Source of the DNA: Lachnospiraceae bacterium
GTDB taxonomy: Bacteria > Bacillota > Clostridia > Lachnospirales > Lachnospiraceae
Length of the DNA: 64,000 bases
Assembly: GCA_017469945.1 (NCBI GenBank)
Contig: JAFUFI010000020.1
Coordinates: 96,191 to 160,190 of the forward strand
Reading direction: 5' to 3'
Shown one piece after another: positions 35,310 to 42,781 of this stretch. Every line of letters begins with the position of its first letter. Position 1 is the stretch's first letter. Both the position numbers and the translations under genes were made by a program. The notes under the pieces were generated by a model. It was not told the DNA's origin. It saw only the letters and a program-made list of their open reading frames with translations, and did not search any database.

Positions 35310-37052
35310 TTACGCTTCACCGTTCAAAGCGCCGAATTTACAAAGCTGAGTACATACGCCGCAGCCTACGCAAAGAGTCTCGTCAATTACTACCTTGCCG
35401 TCCTTCATGGAAATCGCAGGGCATCCGATCCTCATACATGATTTACATCCGACACACTTTTCTCTGTCGCACTTGAGCGGTCCGTTATGTTTAACATACT
35501 TTAGGAGCGCGCAGGGGCGTCTTGAGATGATAACCGACGGTTCTGATACCGCAAGTTCCTCCTTGATCACTCTGTCGCATTCTTCAAGGTTATAGGGATC
35601 GACAACTCTTACTCTCTCGATTCCCATAGCTTTAACCAAGGCTTCAAGATTTATCTTTCCTGCAGGGTCTCCCTTGATATTGTAACCGGTGGTGGGATTC
35701 TGCTGATGTCCCGTCATACCGGTTATGGAATTGTCGAGGATGATAACCGTAGAATTCGTCTGGTTGTAGGCAATATTAGCAAGTCCCGTCATACCGGAGT
35801 GCATAAATGTTGAATCTCCGATAACTGCAACGGTTTTCTTTTCGGTTTCTTCACCGCCAACCTTGTTAAATCCATGGAGTGCGCTGATTGATGCACCCAT
35901 ACAAAGCGTCATTTCAATCGTTGAAAGAGGGGGTACCGCGCCGAGTGTATAGCATCCGATGTCTCCGAGGACTGTGCATTTATTCTGCTTAAGTGTAAAG
36001 AAAAGACCTCTGTGAGGGCATCCGGCACACATAACGGGAGGACGTCCGGGAATCTGATCTTCCACCTTGTAACCTTCGGTTACCTCTTTGCCAAATGATT
36101 TTGCAATTAAGTTCTGTGAAAATTCATCACAGATAGGAAGCATGTCTTTACCGGAAACCTCAAGTCCGAGACTCTTTACATGATTCTCAATGATGGGATC
36201 AAGCTCCTCAACCACGTAAAGCTTCGATACCTTTGCTGCAAAATCCTTTATAAGCTTTACGGGAAGGGGATTTACCATTCCGAGCTTAAGAACACTTACG
36301 CTGTCGCCAAATACCTCTCTGACATACTGATAGGAAGTTGATGAAGTGATGATACCGATTTCGGTTCCTCCCATAAACACCTTATTGATGTCTGAGGTTT
36401 CGGCATACTCGCGAAGCTTTTCGGTTCTCTCTTCAACAAAAGGATGACGCTTCTTGGCGTTGCCCGGCATCATAACATATTTTGCGATATTTTTTTCATA
36501 ATCAAACTCGGGCACCTTGCGCTCTCCGGGCTCCACAACGGACTGGGAATGAGCCACTCTGGTGCACATTTTTATAAGAACGGGAGTATCAAATTTCTCG
36601 GAAATATCAAAGGCAAGTTTAGTATATTCAAGTGCTTCCTCGGAATCTGCGGGCTCGATCATCGGAACCTTTGATGCTATGGCATGGTAGCGGGAATCCT
36701 GCTCATTTTGGGATGAGTGCATACCCGGATCGTCTGCCACGAGTACAACCATTCCCGCATTTACGCCGGTGTAGGACATAGTATAAAGAGGGTCTGCTGC
36801 CACATTAAGTCCGACATGCTTTTGAGCGCAAAAACTTCTTCGCCCCGCAAGGCTTGCTCCGAATGCCGCCTCCATAGCCACCTTTTCATTGGGTGCCCAT
36901 TCACAATAGATTTCATCATACTTTGCAGCCTCCTCGGTAACTTCGGTACTGGGCGTACCGGGATAGCTGGATATAAAGCATACTCCGGCTTCGTAAAGTC
37001 CGCGTGCAATAGCTTTATTTCCAAGCATAAGCTGTTTGCCTGTGTTTTCCAT
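35310..37052 (-). CDS. iorA: Indolepyruvate:ferredoxin oxidoreductase, alpha subunit
   Basis: A 580-residue thiamine diphosphate enzyme. The N-terminal pyrimidine-binding part has SSYPGTPSTEVTE and MEAAFGASLAGRRSF; the TPP core has GDIGCYTLGAVPPL and VIGDSTFMHSGMTGLANIAYN then ILDNSITGMTG; two C-terminal 4Fe-4S clusters read CVGCKSCMRIGCP and CVGCGVCTQLCKFG. The pathway deaminated amino acid to arylpyruvate to aryl-acetyl-CoA is completed by iorB and the ligase downstream. ATG 37052 has CGGAGG about 5 bp upstream and is preferred to ATG 37079. The upstream gap (37080-37300) holds a large inverted repeat. Confidence 0.95.
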   Translation of the reverse strand: MENTGKQLMLGNKAIARGLYEAGVCFISSYPGTPSTEVTEEAAKYDEIYCEWAPNEKVAMEAAFGASLAGRRSFCAQKHVGLNVAADPLYTMSYTGVNAGMVVLVADDPGMHSSQNEQDSRYHAIASKVPMIEPADSEEALEYTKLAFDISEKFDTPVLIKMCTRVAHSQSVVEPGERKVPEFDYEKNIAKYVMMPGNAKKRHPFVEERTEKLREYAETSDINKVFMGGTEIGIITSSTSYQYVREVFGDSVSVLKLGMVNPLPVKLIKDFAAKVSKLYVVEELDPIIENHVKSLGLEVSGKDMLPICDEFSQNLIAKSFGKEVTEGYKVEDQIPGRPPVMCAGCPHRGLFFTLKQNKCTVLGDIGCYTLGAVPPLSTIEMTLCMGASISALHGFNKVGGEETEKKTVAVIGDSTFMHSGMTGLANIAYNQTNSTVIILDNSITGMTGHQQNPTTGYNIKGDPAGKINLEALVKAMGIERVRVVDPYNLEECDRVIKEELAVSEPSVIISRRPCALLKYVKHNGPLKCDREKCVGCKSCMRIGCPAISMKDGKVVIDETLCVGCGVCTQLCKFGALNGEA

Positions 37053-37174
37053 AACTTCCTCCGATGCATTTTTATACATATTTCTTCTAGCCTCAATCAG
37101 ATGCCAAAAATCTTTAACCCTTTAAATCGCTAAATCGAGGCAATTAGATAATACCAAAATATTCTCAATTATTC

Positions 37175-37244
37175 AAGTGACCCCCCACCCCCGTCCCCGG
37201 GGTTCATTATGACACAGGGGGACGGGGGTAGGGGGTCACTTTTT
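37175..37244. repeat. G/C-tract inverted repeat, REP/MITE-like (copy A)
   Basis: A 24-bp left arm (37175-37198) is complementary to a right arm ending at 37241, with a single mismatch, enclosing TTCATTATGACACAG. It lies between two diverging genes, so it is not a terminator for either. Its right half (37210-37238) matches a 29-bp stretch at 42605-42633 (minus strand) at 27 of 29 positions. Confidence 0.75.
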
Positions 37245-37308
37245 ATACATCTTACCTGCAAAAACTTACCACTTACCTTCAAACGCTTTTCCTTACGCGT
37301 ATTCTGTG

Positions 37309-37314
37309 TATAAT
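37309..37314 (+). promoter_or_regulatory. TATAAT -10 box directly before the LytTR gene
   Basis: A consensus TATAAT ends only 6 bp before the LytTR start codon at 37321, which puts the likely transcription start at the A of ATG. No ribosome binding site is present between. The -35 region is poor (CTTTTC), so the promoter may need an activator, possibly LytTR itself. Confidence 0.55.
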
Positions 37315-37320
37315 AAAATC

Positions 37321-37776
37321 ATGAACAGCTTAAAGGTAAAAATTGAAATTGACCAAAACGCCGATGGGTGTGAGGTTACAATTAAATGCCCGGAGGTTGA
37401 TGGGGCGGTCGTAGAGCTTCAAAGGCTGATTAATGAAGCAGGTAAGCTCGGAAGCCGGATCACCTTCCACAAAGACGATGCGGAATATTTCTTCCCGGTA
37501 AGCAATATTCTTTTCTTTGAAACAGACTCAGGCAGTATACGGGCCCATACCGCCAAGGATGAATTCGAAGTAAGATACAAGCTTTACGAACTGGAAGAGC
37601 TCCTGCCCGCGTACTTTATGAGGATTTCCAAATCCACTATCCTTAACACCCACAAGGTTTACTCCATTACGCGAAACCTTACCGGTGCAAGCAAAGTGGA
37701 GTTTGCCGGAACTCACAAGATAGTATACTGCTCTCGCGGATACTATAAAGCCTTAAAAGAGAACCTCGGTTCTTAA
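37321..37776 (+). CDS. LytTR-domain DNA-binding regulator
   Basis: A 151-residue one-domain-plus regulator. The C-terminal LytTR beta-type DNA-binding domain spans about 50-150 with FHKDDAEYFFPVSNILFFETDSG and FMRISKSTILNTHKV, the typical LytTR core. The N-terminal 45 residues have no receiver domain, so it is not a two-component regulator; it belongs to small stand-alone LytTR systems paired with an inner-membrane protein that inhibits them. The membrane gene follows at 49 bp. ATG 37321 is preferred over GTG 37306; no ribosome binding site precedes it and the message may be leaderless. Confidence 0.88.
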   Translation: MNSLKVKIEIDQNADGCEVTIKCPEVDGAVVELQRLINEAGKLGSRITFHKDDAEYFFPVSNILFFETDSGSIRAHTAKDEFEVRYKLYELEELLPAYFMRISKSTILNTHKVYSITRNLTGASKVEFAGTHKIVYCSRGYYKALKENLGS

Positions 37777-37824
37777 ACCAATAAATTATGTAAACCCGAA
37801 TCAAAAAATTGAGGAGAATATATT

Positions 37825-38619
37825 ATGACAAGAAAAAAACTTAAAAACATTTTATCCGGAATACTTCTTATCGGATTATCCGTATGCCTTATCCTTTGGA
37901 AACTGAACATTCTTGTACTTCCCTTTGAACTTGCAGGAGTAAGCACCTGGGGACTTATAATCGCAGTTGTACTTGTAGTAATTCTGTTCCACAGTCTCTT
38001 GGATTTCTTTTACCCGGGTGTATTCTTCCCCCTTGCGGGACTTGCGATCATCTTTGCTGAGCCTTTAAAGATTACCGCAATAACTCCCTGGATAGTACTT
38101 CTCGTAGCGCTTCTTTTATCCATAGCCTTTGAAAAGCTCATTCCTTCTAGCTGGACAAAAAGACACGTTTTTAAACATTTTAAAAAAGAAAATAAGGGTA
38201 TTAATTTTGACAACGTAAAGGTTGACGTAGACTTTGACAGCGACCAAAATGCAGCTTTTACCGATGACTCAAACGATGAAAATGAATATGTTTTTCACTC
38301 CATAAAAATGGGTGATGCTTCAAAATACATCCGTTCAAACAACCTTAAATCTGCCGATCTCTCTGTAGAGTTCGGAGAGCTCAGAGTATATTTTGACAAA
38401 GCGGAAGTTCCCTGTGGGGAAGTAAAGATCCAGGCAAGAGTTGCCTTCGGCGAAATGGCTCTTTACATCCCCAGGAGCTGGAACGTTATCAACAAAACAA
38501 CCGCCGCCTTCGGTGACAGCAGCGACAACAAATACGAAGAAGTTCTCGGAGAGAATCCCGTTAAATGCGTGATTGAAGGAAGCGTAAGCTTCGGAGCTCT
38601 CAATATCATAAGAGTGTAA
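37825..38619 (+). CDS. LiaF-like membrane protein
   Basis: A 264-residue protein. Four hydrophobic helices occupy about residues 9-105, followed by a basic linker and a C-terminal domain with repeated beta-strand motifs (SADLSVEFGELRVYFD, ARVAFGEMALYIPRSW, IEGSVSFGALNI) characteristic of the LiaF/cell wall-active antibiotic response family. With the preceding LytTR gene it likely forms a membrane-sensing regulatory unit responding to envelope stress. Its last 14 bp overlap the converging ABC exporter gene. GAGGAG precedes the ATG. Function is inferred from family and context. Confidence 0.87.
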   Translation: MTRKKLKNILSGILLIGLSVCLILWKLNILVLPFELAGVSTWGLIIAVVLVVILFHSLLDFFYPGVFFPLAGLAIIFAEPLKITAITPWIVLLVALLLSIAFEKLIPSSWTKRHVFKHFKKENKGINFDNVKVDVDFDSDQNAAFTDDSNDENEYVFHSIKMGDASKYIRSNNLKSADLSVEFGELRVYFDKAEVPCGEVKIQARVAFGEMALYIPRSWNVINKTTAAFGDSSDNKYEEVLGENPVKCVIEGSVSFGALNIIRV

Positions 38620-40387
38620 GCCTGTTCCAGAGCTTATAATAAGCTCCCTCTTTTTCAAGGAGGGCATCATGAGAACCTTCCTCTTCGATGCCTTCTTTTC
38701 CAAGGACAATGATACGGTCTGCGTCCTTTATAGTGGTAAGTCTGTGGGCTATGGTGATGGTCGTCCGTCCCATAGCCAGTTTTTTCAGGCTCTGTGTCAC
38801 AACAAGTTCGCTTTCGTTATCAAGAGCAGACGTTGCCTCATCAAGAATAAGTATCTTCGGATTCTTTAAAAATACCCTTGCTATTGAAATTCTTTGCTTC
38901 TGACCTCCGGAGAGTTTTACTCCCCTTTCTCCTATATAAGTATCAATCCCGGTTTCATACTTCTCTATAAATTCATCCGCTCCGGCAAGCTTTATCGCTT
39001 CCTTTATCTCTTCATCCGTAGCCCCCGGGCGACCGTAAGCGATATTGTCCCTGATGGTTCCGCTGAACAGATACACATCCTGCTGGACCATACCTATACT
39101 TCCGCGAAGTGATTTTAAAGTGACGCCCTTGATATCCTGCCCGTCGATCAGGATCTTTCCGTCTGTAATATCATATAATCTCGGAATAAGGTTGCAAACG
39201 GTGGTTTTTCCGCCTCCCGATGAACCTACGATGGCAAGGTTCTCACCCGGCTTAACCTTGAGATTAAAGTTTTTCAGGACTTTGTTATGATCGTCGGGAT
39301 ACTCAAAATACACATTCTCAAATTCGATACTGCCATCGGTTACTTTAAGTTCTCCCGCACCGGGCGCGTCCTTTATATCAACAGGGGTGTCCATTATCTC
39401 AACAAATCGCTCTATTCCCGTCATGCCGCGCTGGAACTGCTCCGTAAACTCGACGATTCTTCTGATCGTTTGAATGAGCGTAGTAACATAAAGTACATAA
39501 GCCACAAGGTCTCCCGCTCCAATGATACCGTTTATAAGGAAAAGGCCTCCCGCCACGATAACAACGGTGTACATAAGACCGTCAAAAAGCCTGGTCGTTG
39601 TTCCGAAGGTTGCCATAGCGTAATAGAATCCTTTTTTGATCCTTTGATATTCTATATTTCCCTCTTCAAATTTACGCTTTTCCTCATCTTCCGCAGTAAA
39701 AGCCTTTACAACTCTCTCCCCAAGGAGGCTGTCCTCTATTGCTGCGTTTAGCTCACCCACCTGGTATCTTTGCGCTTTTTGTGTCGAGCGTAACCAATGG
39801 TTTACCTTTGAAGAAACAAAAAACATAAACGGCAAACATGCAAATATAAGAAGAGTCAGCAAAATCGACGATCTTGACAGTATTACGAAAGATACGACAA
39901 TCTTGATCGATGCTATAAAAAACTCTTCGGGGCAGTGGTGGGCAAACTCTGTAACATCAAAAAGATCGTTGGTTATACGGCCCATTATCTGACCGATTTT
40001 ATGATTGCTGTAATAAGTCCCCGAAAGCCTCTGCAGATGGTCAAAGGCATCACGCCTCATATCGGTCTCGATGTACACGCCCATAATATGCCCCTGGGAT
40101 TGCATATAGAAGTTAGCTCCTGCGTCAATAAGCCTTAATGCCACATATAAAACCGCCATTTGTATTATAATCCTGACGGTAAGGGGCGCTGCCGTACCAA
40201 GAGCGGAATTTGTCACTCTGCGCATGATCATAGGAAGCGCAATATCGCAAAGGGTTGTTAATGACGCGAAGAAAAGGTCAAACGCCATCAGGTGCCCATA
40301 TTTTTTTATGTAAGGAAAGAATCTTTTAAGAAGAGCTCCTGCGCTGTATGTCTGTTTACCCTTGTCTGCCTGTGTCATTTTGCTCAT
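38606..40387 (-). CDS. ABC exporter, fused permease and ATPase
   Basis: A 593-residue half-transporter of the MsbA/BmrA type. The N-terminal membrane domain has six helices (about 30-320) and the ATPase domain shows GSSGGGKTT (Walker A), LSGGQKQRIS (signature), ILILDEATSALD (Walker B) and TIAHRLTTI (H loop). It would act as a homodimer exporting lipids, peptides or drugs. The stop lies inside the converging LiaF-like gene, so the two transcripts must overlap at their 3' ends; no terminator separates them. No partner half-transporter is adjacent. Substrate unknown. Confidence 0.94.
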   Translation of the reverse strand: MSKMTQADKGKQTYSAGALLKRFFPYIKKYGHLMAFDLFFASLTTLCDIALPMIMRRVTNSALGTAAPLTVRIIIQMAVLYVALRLIDAGANFYMQSQGHIMGVYIETDMRRDAFDHLQRLSGTYYSNHKIGQIMGRITNDLFDVTEFAHHCPEEFFIASIKIVVSFVILSRSSILLTLLIFACLPFMFFVSSKVNHWLRSTQKAQRYQVGELNAAIEDSLLGERVVKAFTAEDEEKRKFEEGNIEYQRIKKGFYYAMATFGTTTRLFDGLMYTVVIVAGGLFLINGIIGAGDLVAYVLYVTTLIQTIRRIVEFTEQFQRGMTGIERFVEIMDTPVDIKDAPGAGELKVTDGSIEFENVYFEYPDDHNKVLKNFNLKVKPGENLAIVGSSGGGKTTVCNLIPRLYDITDGKILIDGQDIKGVTLKSLRGSIGMVQQDVYLFSGTIRDNIAYGRPGATDEEIKEAIKLAGADEFIEKYETGIDTYIGERGVKLSGGQKQRISIARVFLKNPKILILDEATSALDNESELVVTQSLKKLAMGRTTITIAHRLTTIKDADRIIVLGKEGIEEEGSHDALLEKEGAYYKLWNRLTLL

Positions 40388-40507
40388 AAAAACGCTCCTG
40401 TGTAGAAAAAACTTTAGAATATCTCTTCTAAATTTGAAATAGACCCGATAATTATACCATATATAATCCGCTCACGATACCTGTAAAAGCTCACAAGCCG
40501 CGGCGCA

Positions 40508-40558
40508 TTGACTTTTTGGATCAAAAAATGTATCATATGATTTAGCGCTTTAAAGCGC
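40508..40558 (+). promoter_or_regulatory. Acyl-CoA synthetase promoter with GCGCTTTAAAGCGC palindrome
   Basis: TTGACT (40508-40513) and TATCAT (40531-40536) are spaced by 17 bp. The perfect 14-bp palindrome GCGCTTTAAAGCGC (40545-40558) covers the expected transcription start. Its core GCTTTAAAGC is the same as in the symporter promoter at 20.8 kb, which suggests a common repressor. Confidence 0.7.
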
Positions 40559-40591
40559 AATATTATTAAACCAAACAGAGGAGAAATTTCG

Positions 40592-42226
40592 ATGCCTATA
40601 ACCGACCTGCTTGAAAGAAACAGTAAATTATACGGCGACGAGGTCGCACTTGTTGAGATCAACCCGGAAATCACCGAAGAGCAACGCGTAACCTGGAAGG
40701 AATACGAGCTTATCCAGCCTACAGAGCCGGCCTATTACAGACGTCAGATCACATGGTCAGTCTTTGATGAAAAAGCGAACCGTGTGGCAAATATGCTTAT
40801 CGATATGGGAATCAAGAAGAATCAAAAGTGTGCGATCCTTCTTATGAACTGCCTTGAATGGCTTCCCATTTATTTCGGTATTCTTAAGGCAGGCGCTGTT
40901 GCAGTACCTCTTAATTTCAGATTTGATGCCTCCGAGATTGATTATTGCCTCAAGGCATCGGATTCGGATGTTCTTTTCTACGGCCCCGAATTCATCGGAC
41001 GTATTGAAGATATCGCTTCAAAGATAAAGAAAAACACTCTCCTCTATTTTGTAGGAGATCAGTGCCCTTCATACGCCGAGGACTATTTCCGTCAGGTATC
41101 AAACGCTTCCTCTACCGCTCCCAGAGTTCTTGTGGAAGACAGTGATAACGCTGCGATTTACTTTTCTTCGGGAACAACAGGATTTCCCAAGGCAATACTT
41201 CACATCCACACAGCTCTCATGCAGTCTGCCAAGATGGAAGCAACTCATCATGAAACTACTCATGATGACAACTTCCTCTGCATCCCTCCTCTTTACCATA
41301 CGGGAGCAAAGATGCACTGGTTCGGCTCCCTCTATACGGGAAGCCGTGCAGTCCTCTTAAAAGGACACTCTCCCGAGGCGGTATTTAAAGCTGTATCCGA
41401 GGAGCACTGCACCATTGTCTGGCTTCTCGTTCCCTGGGCTCAGGATATCCTGGCATCCCTTGATTCGGGAAAGCTTAAGATTGAGGATTATAAATTAAGC
41501 CAGTGGAGACTGATGCACATCGGCGCCCAGCCCATTCCCCCCAGCCTTATAAAGCGCTGGCTACAGTACTTCCCTCATCATAAATACGACACAAACTACG
41601 GCCTTTCAGAGTCCACCGGCCCCGGATGCGTACATCTTGGTATGGAAAATGTACACAAAGTCGGCGCCATCGGTAAAGCAGGATTCGGCTGGAAGACCAA
41701 GATTGTTGATGAGGAGGGCAATAAAGTCGCACAGGGCGAGATCGGTGAGCTTTGCGTAAAAGGACCCGGCGTAATGGTCGAGTACTACAAGAATCCCGAA
41801 GCCACAAACGAGATCCTTAAAGACGGCTGGCTCTTTACCGGCGACATGGCAAGAGAGGATGAGGATGGCTTTATCTTCCTCGTAGACAGAAAGAAAGACG
41901 TAATCATCTCCGGCGGAGAAAACCTCTACCCCGTACAGATTGAAAATTATCTTGTAAAGAATCCAAAGGTGCATGATGCCGCCGTAATCGGTCTTCCCGA
42001 CGACAGACTCGGAGAGATTGCGGCAGCGATAATCCAGGTTCGTGAAGGACAGACTCTTACCGAGGATGAGATGGAAGAATTCTGCGTCGACCTTCCGAGA
42101 TATAAAAGACCGAGAAAGTACATCTTTGCAGAGGTATTAAGAAATCCCACCGGAAAGATCGACAAGCCTAAGCTCCGCGAGAAATACTGCGGTGAGAAAC
42201 TGGTAGAGAGACAAAACAGAAGTTAA
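40592..42226 (+). CDS. AMP-dependent acyl-CoA synthetase/ligase
   Basis: A 544-residue adenylate-forming ligase activating a carboxylic acid as acyl-AMP then acyl-CoA. YFSSGTTGFPKAILH is the P-loop, NYGLSESTGPG the A5 motif, WLFTGDMAREDEDGFIFLVDRKKDVI the hinge, and PTGKIDKPKLREKY carries the catalytic C-terminal Lys. The organisation is that of medium-/long-chain or aryl acid ligases; the substrate cannot be fixed. It is transcribed alone between a promoter with a palindromic operator and a strong terminator. GGAGAAA precedes ATG. Confidence 0.92.
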   Translation: MPITDLLERNSKLYGDEVALVEINPEITEEQRVTWKEYELIQPTEPAYYRRQITWSVFDEKANRVANMLIDMGIKKNQKCAILLMNCLEWLPIYFGILKAGAVAVPLNFRFDASEIDYCLKASDSDVLFYGPEFIGRIEDIASKIKKNTLLYFVGDQCPSYAEDYFRQVSNASSTAPRVLVEDSDNAAIYFSSGTTGFPKAILHIHTALMQSAKMEATHHETTHDDNFLCIPPLYHTGAKMHWFGSLYTGSRAVLLKGHSPEAVFKAVSEEHCTIVWLLVPWAQDILASLDSGKLKIEDYKLSQWRLMHIGAQPIPPSLIKRWLQYFPHHKYDTNYGLSESTGPGCVHLGMENVHKVGAIGKAGFGWKTKIVDEEGNKVAQGEIGELCVKGPGVMVEYYKNPEATNEILKDGWLFTGDMAREDEDGFIFLVDRKKDVIISGGENLYPVQIENYLVKNPKVHDAAVIGLPDDRLGEIAAAIIQVREGQTLTEDEMEEFCVDLPRYKRPRKYIFAEVLRNPTGKIDKPKLREKYCGEKLVERQNRS

Positions 42227-42262
42227 CTATACAAGTACAAATAAATGTGTTTTTAAACAATA

Positions 42263-42306
42263 AAAAGCCCGGTTGAACCAGCATACGCTAATTCAACCGG
42301 GCTTTT
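42263..42306. terminator. Strong bidirectional terminator
   Basis: A perfect 15-bp stem (42263-42277 with 42292-42306), AAAAGCCCGGTTGAA on the left, with a 14-base loop and A/T flanks on both sides. It separates the acyl-CoA synthetase from the converging small gene. Confidence 0.92.
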
Positions 42307-42333
42307 CAAATAAACTCAAAGGGAGGGTAAAAA

Positions 42334-42510
42334 CTAATTCATGTAATCTGCGATAATTTTGGAAATATTTTTCTTATCTGCATTCATAATCACTTTATTG
42401 TACTTTTTGAATACATATGCAGTTCTCTTTTCTGTATGAACGCATCTGTAATCATCAGCGAAAAGTGTAACGCTTGTTCCGTCTGAAAAAACAATCTTAT
42501 ACTTATTCAA
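42334..42510 (-). CDS. Small hypothetical protein with TTG start
   Basis: A 58-codon gene that starts with TTG at 42510, which is why ATG-only gene calls can miss it. AAGGAG lies 6 bp upstream of the TTG. The product begins MNKYKIVFSDGTSVTLFADD and ends in ISKIIADYMN; it is hydrophilic with no membrane segment, and the front half looks like two beta strands. A strong terminator lies 28 bp beyond its stop. I do not recognise a family; a small regulatory or binding protein is possible. Confidence 0.65.
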   Translation of the reverse strand: MNKYKIVFSDGTSVTLFADDYRCVHTEKRTAYVFKKYNKVIMNADKKNISKIIADYMN

Positions 42511-42557
42511 TTTAGACTCCTTCTAAACTCCGTTCACGCAACATCTAATATTAAAAA

Positions 42558-42580
42558 CCCGGGGGTAACCCCCAAGTCAA
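42558..42580. repeat. Dispersed palindromic repeat, copy 1
   Basis: CCCGGGGGTAACCCCCA followed by AGTCAA. The palindromic core GGGGGTnACCCCC-type arms flank TAA. A copy with a single difference (A to G) is at 60185-60207. Both lie just upstream of small minus-strand genes. Confidence 0.7.
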
Positions 42581-42604
42581 GTACTTTTTTAAAAAAATTT
42601 TTTT

Positions 42605-42633
42605 TGACCCCCCAACCCCGTCCCCCTGTGTCA
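42605..42633 (-). repeat. G/C-tract repeat, copy B (single arm)
   Basis: On the minus strand the stretch begins TGACACAGGGGGACGGGG and ends GGGGGTCA. It matches the right half of the inverted repeat at 37.2 kb at 27 of 29 positions. It is preceded on the plus strand by A/T homopolymer runs (42585-42605). No second arm is present, so this may be a decayed copy. Confidence 0.65.
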
Positions 42634-42677
42634 TTTCTTTTCACCATATATGCTTTTTTAATGTTCCGATAAAAAAA

Positions 42678-42733
42678 CGGGCATGTGGTATATCTCCTAT
42701 GTTTATCTCTGAGATATAATACCACAAGCCCGT
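42678..42733 (-). terminator. Terminator of the MMPL/heptad-repeat operon
   Basis: A long imperfect stem pairs ACGGGCATGTGGTATATCTC with the segment ending CCACAAGCCCGT. On the minus strand seven T follow directly. It begins about 50 bp after the stop of the heptad-repeat protein gene. Confidence 0.85.
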
Positions 42734-42781
42734 ATATATTTTCCCCCCTCTCACATCCCACAGTGGGGGAAGGCAAATCCC

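Noticed and set aside
42534..42776. 80-codon minus-strand frame before the heptad-repeat operon terminator
   Set aside because: It spans the terminator hairpin and the G/C repeat and has a low-complexity composition; no ribosome binding site.
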